Shown in pieces: positions 50,283 to 60,708 of a stretch of DNA of 64,000 nt (its first letter is position 1; every line of letters starts with the position of its first letter). The translations under genes were made by a program, and so were the position numbers. This stretch comes from Microplitis mediator (lineage: Eukaryota; Arthropoda; Insecta; Hymenoptera; Braconidae), in contig NC_079972.1 in assembly GCF_029852145.1 (NCBI RefSeq), forward strand, positions 6,149,795 to 6,213,794, given 5' to 3'. The notes under the pieces are model-generated. The model made no database searches and had not been told where the DNA came from. It saw only the letters and a list, made by a program, of their open reading frames with translations.

Positions 50283-50588
50283 TTGACAACGGGGCCGGTC
50301 TTGGCACAATACTGGGCTACCCAGGCTCGGCCTCCAAAGGTTAGTCCGAGATCCGACCAACGTTCAAGTGACGAGCGTCGATTCGACAGTCTTGGGACAA
50401 AATTCAATAGACATTTAATTGACAAGCCTTGTTTTGCCAGTCTTGGGCCAAGATTTAACAGGCATTTAATTAATAAGCCTTGGCTTTTCAGTCTTGGGCC
50501 AAGATTCAGTCAATACTCAAGTAACAAGCCCTGGTTTACCAATCTAAATAAGAAATGGTACCTAAAAACCTCTGGCTTCTGTGAATAG
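50283..50588 (+). repeat. 51-bp tandem repeat with an open 17-residue periodic frame
   Basis: Three full 51-bp units (50387-50437, 50438-50488, 50489-50539) and the start of a fourth begin CAGTCTTGGGCCAAGATT or close variants. Because 51 is a multiple of three, one frame stays open (50283-50588, 101 codons) and gives a 17-residue repeat of the type SLGPRFNRHLINKPW. The DNA words (GGGCCAAG, CAAGCCTTGG) and the preceding GTCTTGGCACAATACTGG are repeat-like and recur at 52148 and 52325. I therefore call it repeat DNA, with a remote chance of a repetitive small protein. Confidence 0.6.
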
Positions 50589-50620
50589 CGTAACAGCCTA
50601 GTGAATAAGACACTTGCCTA

Positions 50621-51965
50621 CACAGAAAAAAAGGTTGACTTGGCCCAAGATAATTTTTGCCTTCATTTTTTTATTCTTGGGCTGAGTAATTAGGTTTTTT
50701 TAATCCGAGAACATTTTCTTCGACTAATATTATAAAAATATTGTGTCAAGAATAAATAAATTTTAATTCAAGTTAAATAATCTTGATTCAAGAATAATTA
50801 TTTTGAATCAAATTTATTTCGTTTCCAACCAAGTAAAAAAAACTATTAAAACAAGATACTTTTCTGTCTTGGTTGGTGAGTATAGTAAATTGTCACAATA
50901 TATATCAACATCTCAAACCAAGAACTTTTTTTGCGTGGCAGAAGAACATTTACTCTCAGTTTGAGAAAACTACATTATCGACTCAAGACAACGGTCTATT
51001 GTAATGAGAAAATTTTAATTTTGATTTAAATAAATTACAATCTTAACTTAATAAAATAACTTTTCTTGAATCATGCAAATATTTACTTCACGGAAGACAT
51101 AAAATTCTTCCATTGATGATTTTTTTTTCTTGACTTAAAAAAAATGTAGTCTCGATTCAAGAAAATAAATGACTCTACTTGAAAAAATATATCATCCTAT
51201 ATTTTTGAGTGAATCTAACCTAGTATAAATATTAAATGTTGTGAAGCAGGAAATTATATATGTATATTCAGAATATCACGATACGGCAGTAGAGGGGATA
51301 AGAAATAAACATCCTCGATTAATGGTTTATGAACAACTTAAGAAAAAATAAATGGTTTGCTCATGGTAGGAATCGAACCCAGACCGATTCGGCATCACGC
51401 GAGAGCTTTACCAGTTATGCTATCCGATCATTCCCTGAACGTTCGTTTACTTTACCTATATCCAGTAAGCACACTGTACAATGTAGAGTCTACACTACCG
51501 CCACTTTAGTATAGTACAGTTAGCTTTCCCAAGAGAATTTTTGCGTTGGGCCGTGAACGCAGTTGCTGTTGGTTCAAACGTCTACGTTTACTCGCCACAA
51601 CACAACAAAATACTTGGACCAAGATATTTCTTACCATTGAGTCGAGTACTTTTAATTCTTGACTCGAGTCACAAATTATCTCAACTCAAAATATATTATT
51701 CTTAAACAAAGAATATTTTACTTTTCGGACAATTGATTATATATTGGGGCAAAATATTTATTTTTCTCACTTTAAGAAAATATTTCTTACTTCAAGAAAC
51801 ATATATTATATCGGTTGAATAAAAAAAAAATCTTATGCCAAGATGACTAAATTCAAGAAAATTTTGTTCTTGAACCAAGAAAATTTTCGTTTTCATTCAA
51901 AATTGCAAAAAATACTCTTGCGGCAAGAAAAAATTTCTTGCGCCAAGATATCCTTTTTTTCTGTG
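50621..51965. mobile_element. word-array MITE, TTGAATCAAGAA family, 1.35 kb
   Basis: The ends are CACAGAAAAAAAGG and CCTTTTTTTCTGTG, with TA duplications at 50619-50620 and 51966-51967. The outer parts repeat TCTTGATTCAAGAA-type words in both orientations (for example TTGATTCAAGAATAATT and CTTGAACCAAGAAAAT). The middle (about 51200-51600) is different DNA carrying a minus-strand tRNA-like segment, probably a captured or later-inserted sequence. No transposase. Relatives: 55942-56184 and the right part of 57808-58289. Confidence 0.8.
51355..51436 (-). ncRNA. tRNA-like pseudogene inside a MITE
   Basis: The minus strand reads an A box (TAGCATAACTGGTAAAGC) and, about 30 bases further, a B box (GGGTTCGATTCC) followed by TACC. 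T-stem pairing is partial (about four of five pairs), and the acceptor and anticodon stems fail. It is most likely a tRNA-derived repeat fragment. A 61-codon plus-strand frame over it is a shadow. Confidence 0.45.
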
Positions 51966-52187
51966 TAGCAGCCATGAAGGACCAGGTTCGAGACCCAGCA
52001 AATGCAAAAACAGTTAGTTTCATCGATCTACATGATTTCTCTGTGTATAAATTTATTTCCATATGTTACCATCACGCACATGTCTACTAACTTTTTTTTT
52101 TTTTTTTAATTTATTTTTAATAAGTATAGGTGCTTATTTAGAAACAGTCTTGGCACAATACTGGCTCTCGATATTGGGCCAATACTA

Positions 52188-52317
52188 CTCTCTAAATCTG
52201 AAACAGTGACTTTTCACTATTTCACAGTTATAAGTATACCAAGTGGTATACTTATAACTGTAAAATAGTGTATATACACTACTTTTCAGTGGTTTTCACT
52301 GTTTCAGATATAGAGAG
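52188..52317. mobile_element. 130-bp hairpin MITE, CTCTCTA ends
   Basis: Ends CTCTCTAAATCTGAAACAGT and the inverse (ACTGTTTCAGATATAGAG) with TA on both sides (52186-52187 and 52318-52319). The centre is a perfect hairpin, ACAGTTATAAGTATACC / GGTATACTTATAACTGT, with a 4-base loop (AAGT). It is flanked on each side by GTCTTGGCACAA words, so it sits in a repeat related to the 50283 block. Confidence 0.8.
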
Positions 52318-52381
52318 TAAGATGCAGTCTTGGCACAACACTGTCACTCAAGCTTGGGCCTATTGTTTTTTCCTGTAAGGG

Positions 52382-52572
52382 ACACGGAAAGAAAATTCCA
52401 TTAAAATTTGAAATGTTAACATCGTAATCGTGGACTATATGTTTATAAACATCAATTTTCAAATGTCTTATTTTGAAATTTACTACGTAGGTTACATTTT
52501 TTACTACTTATCATCGTAATTTTAACAAAGACCTATTTTGATTAAAAATGATTTCAAAAATTACTATGTTAA
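52382..52572. mobile_element. partial MITE with CACGGAAAG end
   Basis: The left end CACGGAAAGAAAATTCC is of the CACNG class. The interior repeats ACATCGTAAT / ATTACTATG and AAATTTGAAATG words. No right terminus is found before the next repeat begins at about 52580. Confidence 0.35.
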
Positions 52573-52579
52573 TATCGTA

Positions 52580-53330
52580 AAAAGAACAAAAAAAAATCTG
52601 GGCGTCGGTTGGCCCTGCGGGCCAGCCCCAAAACTTCCCGCTGTTTTCGAGCTCAAGGAGCTTAATAACATCACTGTGAATATATTTTCGAGCTCTTCGA
52701 GATCGAAAATGCTATTACATGGAATCATCTTTTTATGAGCTTTTCAAGATCTAACAAGTTACGTTTTATGCTAGAGTTTGAAAAGTTAAGAATCGAAAAT
52801 GATTAATGAAGAAGCGGCTTTTTAATTTTTATTATTGATTATGTTCTCTGAAATAAATATATTGAGGCAGAAATCAATGTCAGTGATCAAAATCAAGATT
52901 TGAATGAGTTTTGACTTAGAGCAGAGCAACAATATATGGGATATCCGAGAAAAACGTTAAAGACTGGGTTTTTTCAATTTTTTGCTGACAATATGTTTAA
53001 AACTAAGGAACAAGTTAAATGACATTATCTGATGATCGAAAGAGACTATAAAGTGAAAGAGTTGGTATGATTTCAGACACATTTTAGCACATTATATTTC
53101 GATCTATCCGGAAAAAATATCATAAAATGTTGTTTTTTTAACTTTTCAGCGGCGATATTTTTGAACTAATTAACCGATTGAGATGGTTGAGGTGGCATTC
53201 GACGCGGCTTATAAAGTTCTAGAGCTGATTAGATTTTGAAGTCGATCGTTCAAGTCGTTTTTGAGAAATCACTAAAAAACTAAAAAAATTTGAAGAACGT
53301 CGATTCCTGGGCACTTCACACATGTTTCAA
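52580..53330 (+). repeat. dispersed repeat, longest uninterrupted copy (GGTTGGCCCTGC family)
   Basis: It starts AAAAATCTGGGCGTCGGTTG, then GCCCTGCGGGCCAGCCCC and repeated GAGCTC/GAGATC words. Later, TTTTCAGCGGCGATATTTTT is followed by CTAATTAACCGATTGAG and CATTCGACGCGG. The beginning matches 61447 and 49417; the later part resembles 63865 onward. Non-coding and of unknown origin; it serves as a candidate empty-site reference for the insertion at 61868-63864. Confidence 0.5.
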
Positions 53331-53920
53331 AATAGCAATCAGATGATGGATTAGAACACACAATTACCTTAAAACAGTCACTATATTGCAGTAAAAGCAC
53401 TATTTGATCATGAGTTAATGCTACACGGAAAGAAAGTTATGGGAAGTTTTGCTATGTATTATGGAACTAGTTCCCATAATGGTGTGAAAAGAGATCCTAT
53501 ACCAATATGGGAACCACTCCCATAACATCATAAAATTTTTTTTTTTGCAAAACAGTGTAGAAATTTCCCTCATGATATGGAGAATCAAATAAAGTTTCTT
53601 CGACGCTAAATTTGTTGAAAAAAAAAATTTTGTTAAAAATTTTAATATTTTTGCCAAATACGAATTTTTTTTTCAATGTTTTTGAATTTTTAATTCTATA
53701 CTTAATAATATTTCTGCGTATTGTAGAAGTGGTTCCTATAGTAGTATGGGAAATATTCCCATACTATTCTGGAAATGATTTCCATAATGGTATAGGAACT
53801 ATTCCACTAGCATTATGGGAACCATTCCTATAATATTATGGGAATAGTTCCATACTGTTATAGGAACCATTCTTATAATGTGATGGGAATGGTTCCTATA
53901 ATTTCTGGGAATGATTCTTA

Positions 53921-54395
53921 CACTGTAAAAAGAGCGGTGTTAAAATAAAATTACACCGGTGTAGGAGGAGTAATTTACCGGTGTTAAAAATACCGGTGTT
54001 AAATCGGGGTAACCGGTGTAAAAGCGGAGTAAAATCGGTGTAAAAGCAGGGTAACCGGTGTAAAAATGGAGTAACATCGGTGTAAAAGCGGAGTAATACC
54101 GGTGTAAAAGCAGGGTAAACTGCGTCCGCTTGGAGTATTAATTTTAAAGATTATAAAACACAAAAAATGTCAGTTCTTTATGGAAATTAATAAAAAATAT
54201 CATTTATTAATAAGTATAGTGATCGAGTTAGCGGCAGCGGTGTTATTTTAACACCGGAGAATTTTTTTTAACACCGGTACAGAATATTTACACCGGTGGC
54301 GGCGTTATTTTCACACCGCTTTCGGTGTTGAAATTTAACACCGCCGATTTTAACACCTACACCGCTTGGACTTACCCCGGTGTTTTTTTACAGTG
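53921..54395. mobile_element. word-array MITE, ACCGGTGTAA family
   Basis: Ends CACTGTAAAAAGAGCGG and TTTTTTTACAGTG with TA on both sides (53919-53920 and 54396-54397). The interior holds many ACCGGTGTAAAA / TTTTAACACCGG words, mostly in one orientation in each half, around a non-repetitive centre (about 54125-54235). It is nested in the GGGAACCATTCCC element. A worn relative lies at 8820-8936. Confidence 0.85.
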
Positions 54396-54447
54396 TATAA
54401 AATATAAGGTTCATTCCTACATATTATGGGAATGATTTCCATAATAT

Positions 54448-54704
54448 TGTAACGAATGTGAAACTGATCTTTTAAATATTTGAATAGCTAGAAAACAAAT
54501 GCCTTCTTCTCTTGTTTTATAGATGCGCGATTAAAGTCAGTCAGTCTTATATTGACAGTTTAACAGCAAACATTGTATCTCAATAAACTATATATTGCTC
54601 TTGCTTTCTTTTACTGCTGTTAATTGTGGTGTTATTATTTTTAATATAAGTGTGTTATCATTGTAGTGTATAAGTGATATTAATTTAAGATACCAACTAC
54701 TACA
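54448..54704 (+). mobile_element. solo LTR of an LTR retrotransposon
   Basis: A 257-bp segment begins TGTAACG and ends CTACTACA (TG...CA, as in LTRs). It contains AATAAA at 54582-54587 and is bounded by a 4-bp duplication, ATAT (54444-54447 and 54705-54708). Removing it restores the GGGAAT...TATAGGAAC word chain of the host MITE, which supports the borders. Solo LTRs arise by recombination between the two LTRs of a full element. Whether it was Ty3/Gypsy or BEL/Pao cannot be told. Confidence 0.7.
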
Positions 54705-54948
54705 ATATTATAGGAACAATTCGTTTAAATAACAATTCGTCACAAAATAAATTTATTTAGGTTTATAGAAAGAAAGAAAGTTTTTAGATGGTTTACCTAA
54801 CATTATGTTTGATATTCTGATGAGCGTCACACACCCAAGTAGTATGTGTATCGCTTGATCCGGCAAGTATTCAATGTATAGGTCTCAAGGAAGCCAAACT
54901 CGAAAATTCGATGCGACAGTCAGGATATTTTTCTTTAAATGATTGATA

Positions 54949-55191
54949 CACCGTAAAAAATCCGGAGTGAATTGGGAGTGAAATAAAATCCGAATCCACT
55001 CCGGATTCACTCCACCACTCGGAGTTCCGGAGTTTTAAAAAAAATCACTCCGCATGCGGAGTGAATTGGGAGTCTTTTTTTAGCGGAGTGATCTCGGAGT
55101 GACGCTGATTTTATTTCACTCCCGATTCACTCCGGTCCGGAGTTTTAATACTTAAATAAATTTATATTCATTTATATGAAACTGCTAAACA

Positions 55192-55233
<42 letters not shown>

Positions 55234-55475
55234 ATATCAACTGATCAATAATGTAATACGCGAATTTTTACTTCGATTTTATTATGTGGAGTTATATTTT
55301 ATTAATAATATTTTCAAAACTCCGCTCCGGAGTGAATTTCACTCCGGAGGAATTAAATTAATAAAAAATTATCTACTCCGCGAAAACTCCCGAGGGGAGT
55401 GAATAATTAAAAATTCATTCACTCCGCATTCACTCCGGATTTAATCCGCATTCACTCCGCGAATTTTTTACAGTA
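54949..55475. mobile_element. word-array MITE, CGGAGTGAAT family, 527 bp
   Basis: Ends CACCGTAAAAAATCCGGAG and GCGAATTTTTTACAGTA, with TA on each side (54947-54948 and 55476-55477). Dense CGGAGTGAAT / ATTCACTCCG words fill the flanks. A (TG)n microsatellite (55195-55231) and unique AT-rich DNA lie in the middle. Same family as 45927-46208. Confidence 0.8.
55195..55231. repeat. (TG)n microsatellite
   Basis: An uninterrupted run of about 18 TG units in the centre of the 54949-55475 element. Confidence 0.95.
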
Positions 55476-55941
55476 TACAGTTCTTTCAGATTACACAAAA
55501 TGAGTTTTTTTATGTGTTGTCTTTGGCCATCATCATTTCGAATAGAAAGGAAATCTTCTTTGCTGGGCAGCGAAGTATACAAAAGCATTAAAAAGTCCTT
55601 AAAATTTTTTTTTTTAATCGTTTTAAATCGTTTCTTTTAATATGGGCTAACATCGTCACTTATATAAAATTCAAGAACTTTATTTTACCTTTTTTTCACC
55701 GATTTTCTTTTTGTTTTCTCTAGCACTGGCATAACTCTTTCCTTTTCCTCCGAATATTTTGACACTATAGTATGCTGCCATATGTTCCGTAGCACCTATG
55801 ACGTCACAAATTTGGTTAATGCTCCAATCAATAGGTAATAGTGTCAAAATTTCTACCTTCTGATCTCGATTAGTAATTTTATCATCAAATTTTATTTCAG
55901 AACGTAGTAATCTGATATAGCTTCATTCCTCACAGTTTGTA
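55476..55941. other. spacer, nothing recognised
   Basis: AT-rich DNA without open frames of note or a repeat structure I can name. Confidence 0.5.
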
Positions 55942-56184
55942 CACAGAAAAGAAGGATTTTTTGGGACAAGAAAAAATTTTCATTATGAAATCAAAACAAA
56001 AATTTTCTTAAGACTAAAAATTTTTTCTTGCCCCAAAAATTTTTTTCTTGACTCAAGAAAATTTTTTCTCGCCCCAAGAAAATTGACGTTTTCAATTCAT
56101 AATGTGGAAAATTTCTTAGGACAAGTAAAAATTTTCTTGGCGTGAGTAAAAGTTTTCTGCGCCAAGAAATCCTTTTTTTCTGTG
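55942..56184. mobile_element. word-array MITE, TTGAATCAAGAA family, 243 bp
   Basis: Ends CACAGAAAAGAAGGATTTTT and AATCCTTTTTTTCTGTG with TA on both sides (55940-55941 and 56185-56186). The interior repeats CAAGAAAATTTT and TTTTCTTG words (CCCAAGAAAA, ACTCAAGAAAA). It is a compact relative of 50621-51965. Confidence 0.85.
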
Positions 56185-56229
56185 TAGGAATTAATTAGCC
56201 GGCTATATATGGTATTAAAATATTATTCC

Positions 56230-56640
56230 GTATACCAGCCAGGAATTCCAAAGATATACCTAACTTAGGCAATGACGAAAACTTTCCTAATAATAGCCGA
56301 ATTCGGCATGCCTAATTTTAGCAAGCCTTCGGTCATCCCAATCAGATTTTAGTCAGGGATTCCAAAGATTCACTGAACTTTTACACCCTGCCGAAAACTC
56401 CTAATGACAAACAAGTTTGGAAAAGTTTTGGTTTATCGAGTTTCGGTTTTCCTCATAAGGACGGGACACGGTTCAAATAAGGCTTGCTGTATTTCGGAGA
56501 GCCTCATTCGTCCCGAATTGGTCTTTTTGCATGCCGCACTGGAATTCTAGTCAGACGCAGATTTGGCATTCCGGACTTCGGCAAACCTTTGGTAACCACG
56601 ATAAGGCAGCAAAAATTTAAAAAATCGACAGTTTGGGGTG
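56230..56640. repeat. block of self-complementary words (GAATTC, GGCATGCC, CCAAAG)
   Basis: GGAATTCCAAAG recurs as GGGATTCCAAAG, and GCCGAATTCGGCATGCC recurs in pieces (GCATGCCGC, GGCATTCCGG, CTTCGGCAAACC). The build resembles the interior of the word-array elements, but no terminal inverted repeat is seen. The 72- and 64-codon frames over it on opposite strands are shadows of this composition. Confidence 0.35.
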
Positions 56641-57521
56641 TCCGTATACAGACGACCATTAAAAGGTTAAAAAATAGCTCATATAAAAAAAATTGCACTT
56701 AAGTAATTGCAATAAAATATATTTTTTTAAATATTGAATAATAATTCATATAAAATAAATTTGAACTTACACTAAATAAAAAGCATCTGTATAATGTAAT
56801 AATAGTTAATTAAAAATAAAATTTGAATAGATAAAATAAATAATGATAGCTCGAAAATTTATTTAAACTCAATATACATTGAATACTATTACAGGAAATA
56901 AAAATAATAATAATTTAAACTGTAATGGCATCAAACACATTACTCTATTTTAATTGTTAATTATTATTTTATTTTCAACAGCTAGCGAGATTTAATGAAT
57001 TCATATATTTTTATTCAAAAAATAACAATTATTTTCATTGAGACACGTTAAGATCAGCGTTATTAAGCGATGATCTAATTTCTATTTTTTTATTTTGCAG
57101 TTTATTTACTATTTTATTTTTTAGCTAAAAAACCAAATAAAAATTTGTGTTAAAATAATATCATATTATTTGTATCAAAAGCAAAACAAAAAATTAAATA
57201 AAAACAAATAGATAATAAAAAGAGAAAAAAAAATTTAAGTGGTCACAGAAGTTGAATGTTGCAAATGGAATGCATTTTCACAATGAGTTTTCCCACAGAA
57301 CAATAGTCCGAAAGTTCTCTTTCAATATTTATTCAGAGCAAGATGAGCTTGTCTATGTATATATAAACTCATGAGCAGAAGTCGTGAAAATGTTTCACCT
57401 ATTTTTTTAAATATATATTTATTTTATATATTATGTAGATTTACATTATTATTTTTATGTAGATATATGCTTTGTATATATCTACATCTTTGTATATATT
57501 TCCTATCGAAAAATATTCGTA
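56641..57521. other. AT-rich DNA, nothing recognised
   Basis: No gene; only AT-rich sequence with short ATAT tracts. Confidence 0.5.
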
Positions 57522-57740
57522 CACTGTAAAATATCTGGAGTGCATTCGGAATGAATACAAATTTTATTTCAATCCGAAATCACTCCGTCATTCGAAGATC
57601 CGCAGTTTTAAAAAATTTCTATTTTCTCTGCATGTAGAGCAAATATGGATTTTTTTTTTTTAACGGAGTGATTTCGGATGAGTTACGCGGATTTTATTTT
57701 AATAAGCGTTCACTCCAGTACGAAGTTTTAACACTTAAAT
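57522..57740. mobile_element. truncated word-array MITE, CGGAGTGAAT family
   Basis: The left end CACTGTAAAATATCTGGAGT follows TA. The interior carries worn GGAGTGATTTCGGAT and TTCACTCC words in the same order as 45927-46208. The right terminus is missing; another element starts at 57808. Confidence 0.6.
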
Positions 57741-57807
57741 TAATTTATATTTAATAGAAAAAGCTGTCTATCAGAAACATAATTATTTCACTAAATTGAT
57801 TCAGGTA

Positions 57808-58289
57808 CACGGAAAAAACAATATATATATAGTTATATCTGTTTAGATTTGGCCAGATATGATAAGACCTTTTCATGACTAATGTATTTTGCAATCCAGA
57901 TATAGTTGTAACTGTTTAGATCTGATCAGATATGACTAGATCTGATCAGGTCTGATGTATTTTTCAATTCAGATATAGTTATATCTGTTTAGATCTGATC
58001 AGATATAACTAGATCTGATTATATCTCAAATCCCATATCTAACCAGATATAAATAGATCTAATCCGTTTTTCTCAGGGAGATGACTTATTTTCTTTAGCC
58101 AAGAATTTTTTTTCTTAAATCAAGAAATTTTCAATTTCGCTTCAAAAATAAATTTTTTTTGGAGCAAGAGAATTTACTGTCTTGAACTAAAAAAAAGTTT
58201 TTGAATCAAGTGTTTTACTTTTATTAAATCAAGAAAGAAAATTCGGAAGACAACATTTTTCTTGAACCAAGTTAACTGTTTTTTCTGTG
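57808..58289. mobile_element. composite word-array MITE: AGATCTGATC words then TTGAATCAAGAA words
   Basis: The left end CACGGAAAAAACA and the right end TGTTTTTTCTGTG are good inverted matches with TA outside each (57806-57807 and 58290-58291). The left half (to about 58075) is an array of AGATCTGATCAGATAT-type words and ends CCGTTTTTCTCAGGG, itself terminus-like. The right half carries AATCAAGAAA words of another family. It may be one element or two, one inserted at the edge of the other. Confidence 0.65.
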
Positions 58290-58291
58290 TA

Positions 58292-60708
58292 TATATTGGA
58301 TCTAAATGAGCTGAAGTATATCAATACTAAAGTGTTATTTGACATTCATTGAAATTAAATTAATCATATATAAATGAATTTATCGAAAAGTTATTGTACA
58401 TATGTTTATAGCCAACATAAGCCTTTTGTATATACCGCTGGTATTTTATTACCGTGCATTTGAATTTTAGTCACTTGATCATTGTGATAATGCACGACAG
58501 TAACAGCAATCAGATGACGCTTTCGTTATAATTAAACGCGAATGCGCCGTGTCAACCAAGATTTCGTTACGCCCCAAAAGCACATTAATATACATTTCAT
58601 ATACACGTTAAATATATCCGCATATATGTACGTTTATATACAAATTATACATCACCGTTTGAAAATATATTCATTAAATAAATAAAATATTTATTTATAA
58701 AAATTAATGAAATATCAATCGGTTACAATTATCGAAATGCATGATTGAGTCATCCACATCAACTTCCATAAGGAATTTTATCTTAATCTTTGTGTTATGT
58801 TAAACTTATTTTAAAATATATGTCATTGTTTGTTAAAAATATGTCAATAAATCAATAACTGATTTTGTTTTAATTGTCAATTAATAAAAAGATTGATATT
58901 ACTATGCTGTATAATGAAGCCAACAATTAGTATTAATTAATTAATTAAAGTCTTCAGTCGCACAATTATTAATTAGTGAAACCTCAATAGCATCAGTGGA
59001 GAGGATATGTATTGCATAAGATACACGAGAGAGCATTTTGGTTTCTACTCGAATAATCATGCAAACAACGTTGGCAATAATGTCGACTTGTGCAAAGCGA
59101 ATACGTCATATATATAGAAAGAGAGAGGTGTTGGTGATGTTTCCGTCGTAGCAAGTTGTATGACGCTGATCTGGCGTTTGCCGGTTTGGAGGGAGCCTCA
59201 AGCCAAAAACCAACGTTTGGTTGTTACATTATTCCTAAATCAGTCAAGCGATGCTCTGTGAACGACGTCAACGCGACCATGTAACTAAGTCTTGTTATAT
59301 GTTTTACTGTAATAACATAGTACAGTGGTGTACTATTATCTATAACAACAATTAGCGAGAGAGAGAATAAAAGAGAGTAAAGTTAAACCAATCTACTAAT
59401 AATTGACAGAGAGTACGATAAAGATATAGATAATATCAGAATAAATAGTAGAATATGTAATAATGAGGAAGGGAAGAGAAGGAAAGGAAGTAGTTGAGCG
59501 AGATGCCTGATGACCCTTACACCCTGGCTCTAACACTACTCTATATCCCATATTACTACAGTATACCCAGTATGTCAACTATTAATCGATATTTTCCTCA
59601 TACGTGTCTCCGGACGGTAATAACTATGACCTGACTATTATGATGGCTTATGTACATTTGATAGGTCGTTGCGACAAGGGGTAGCACGTTATCGAGTGAA
59701 TGACCTGGTTATATTGCGTGCCAATCTTTCCTATATTTTTACTATTTTACTTTACATACTATATACATTCTTGTTCTTTTATTTTATTTTTAACTTTTTA
59801 CCGTCATTATTACTACACACATACCGTCTTTGGCAGATGCACGCTATTCATGTGCAAACATGAAGCACTATTAAGTATTTAATTGTGTCAACTATAATAA
59901 CTACTATTTCTTTTTAACTCCCTCGGTTATTTAGATTTTATTTTTAAAATGTGGATTTAAATATTTTATTACACTTTTTATTCTCATACTGCATTACTAA
60001 AAAAGTCCATTTTTTTTTTTTTAATAATAAAAAAATAAACAGGCTAAAATTTTGTATAATCATAAATAAACAAAAAAAATTTCACGTATAAATCAAAGTA
60101 TGGATAATAGAATAAAAAAATAATATCGTGTTAAGGGAAAAATGAGGTTGTATAACGAGTAAGAGCAACTGTTCCAAATCGCTAACTACATACAGCCGAG
60201 TATGATGAGCATCGTGCTGATGTCAGCGTCCTTCTATATGTACCATAATATCAGTGTAGCTTGATTTTATACTCTGCACTCTCTCCAGTCTCCTACACAG
60301 CATATCAGACTACAATATAGGTATAGGCTTATGTAGGATAAGTGAGAAAAACCGATGGTCATGAGTGTCCAAGATCTGTCGCGCACGCTATATGTGCACA
60401 CACCACGACGACTCTCTAATCAGCTAACTTGGCTGGACTCCAGTCGATAAGAGTATATAGCTATAGCTATGAATATATATATAAATATTACTGACGTACC
60501 AGTACTAGTATGTAGTGAACTACACTAGCTGACTAGTATTACGGACACTGACCGTTAAAATCGATGACGTGATAAAAAATAAATATATTCATATTATATA
60601 TATATTCAATTAAATCATCGTATATTCAAATTACAGTTTAATTATAAATTTATATTGTCATTAATTGTTAAAGCTTAATTTATCTTCAATTATCGATTGG
60701 GTTATCAA
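58292..60708. other. non-coding DNA, partly GC-richer
   Basis: No supported gene. GC-richer unique patches lie at about 58490-58575, 59150-59290 and 60140-60440. They have no splice-bounded frame with a recognisable product. Confidence 0.45.

Larger units (their letters stand above)
50581..52012 (+). ncRNA. tRNA-derived (SINE-like) sequence split by a MITE
   Basis: The 5' part, GTGAATAGCGTAACAGCCTA (50581-50620), is an A-box half. The 3' part, 51966-52012, has a B box (CAGGTTCGAGACCC). Joined, they align with the uninterrupted tRNA-like sequence at 63390-63452 (GTGAATAGCGTCCCGGCCTA, then AGTTCGAACCCC). The MITE 50621-51965 lies between them, with TA on each side. It is a tRNA-derived repeat rather than a functional tRNA, since the acceptor stem cannot be closed. 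Confidence 0.5.
53423..54735. mobile_element. word-array MITE, GGGAACCATTCCC family, carrying two nested insertions
   Basis: The left end is CACGGAAAGAAAG after TA (53421-53422). The interior is a chain of TATGGGAACCATTCC / GGAATGATTTCCATAAT words, with a unique AT-rich middle at about 53530-53730. The chain is broken at 53921-54395 by an ACCGGTGT element and at 54448-54704 by a solo LTR, and resumes as TATAGGAACAATTCG at 54709-54724. Its right terminus is not clear, so the end given is approximate. Confidence 0.65.
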
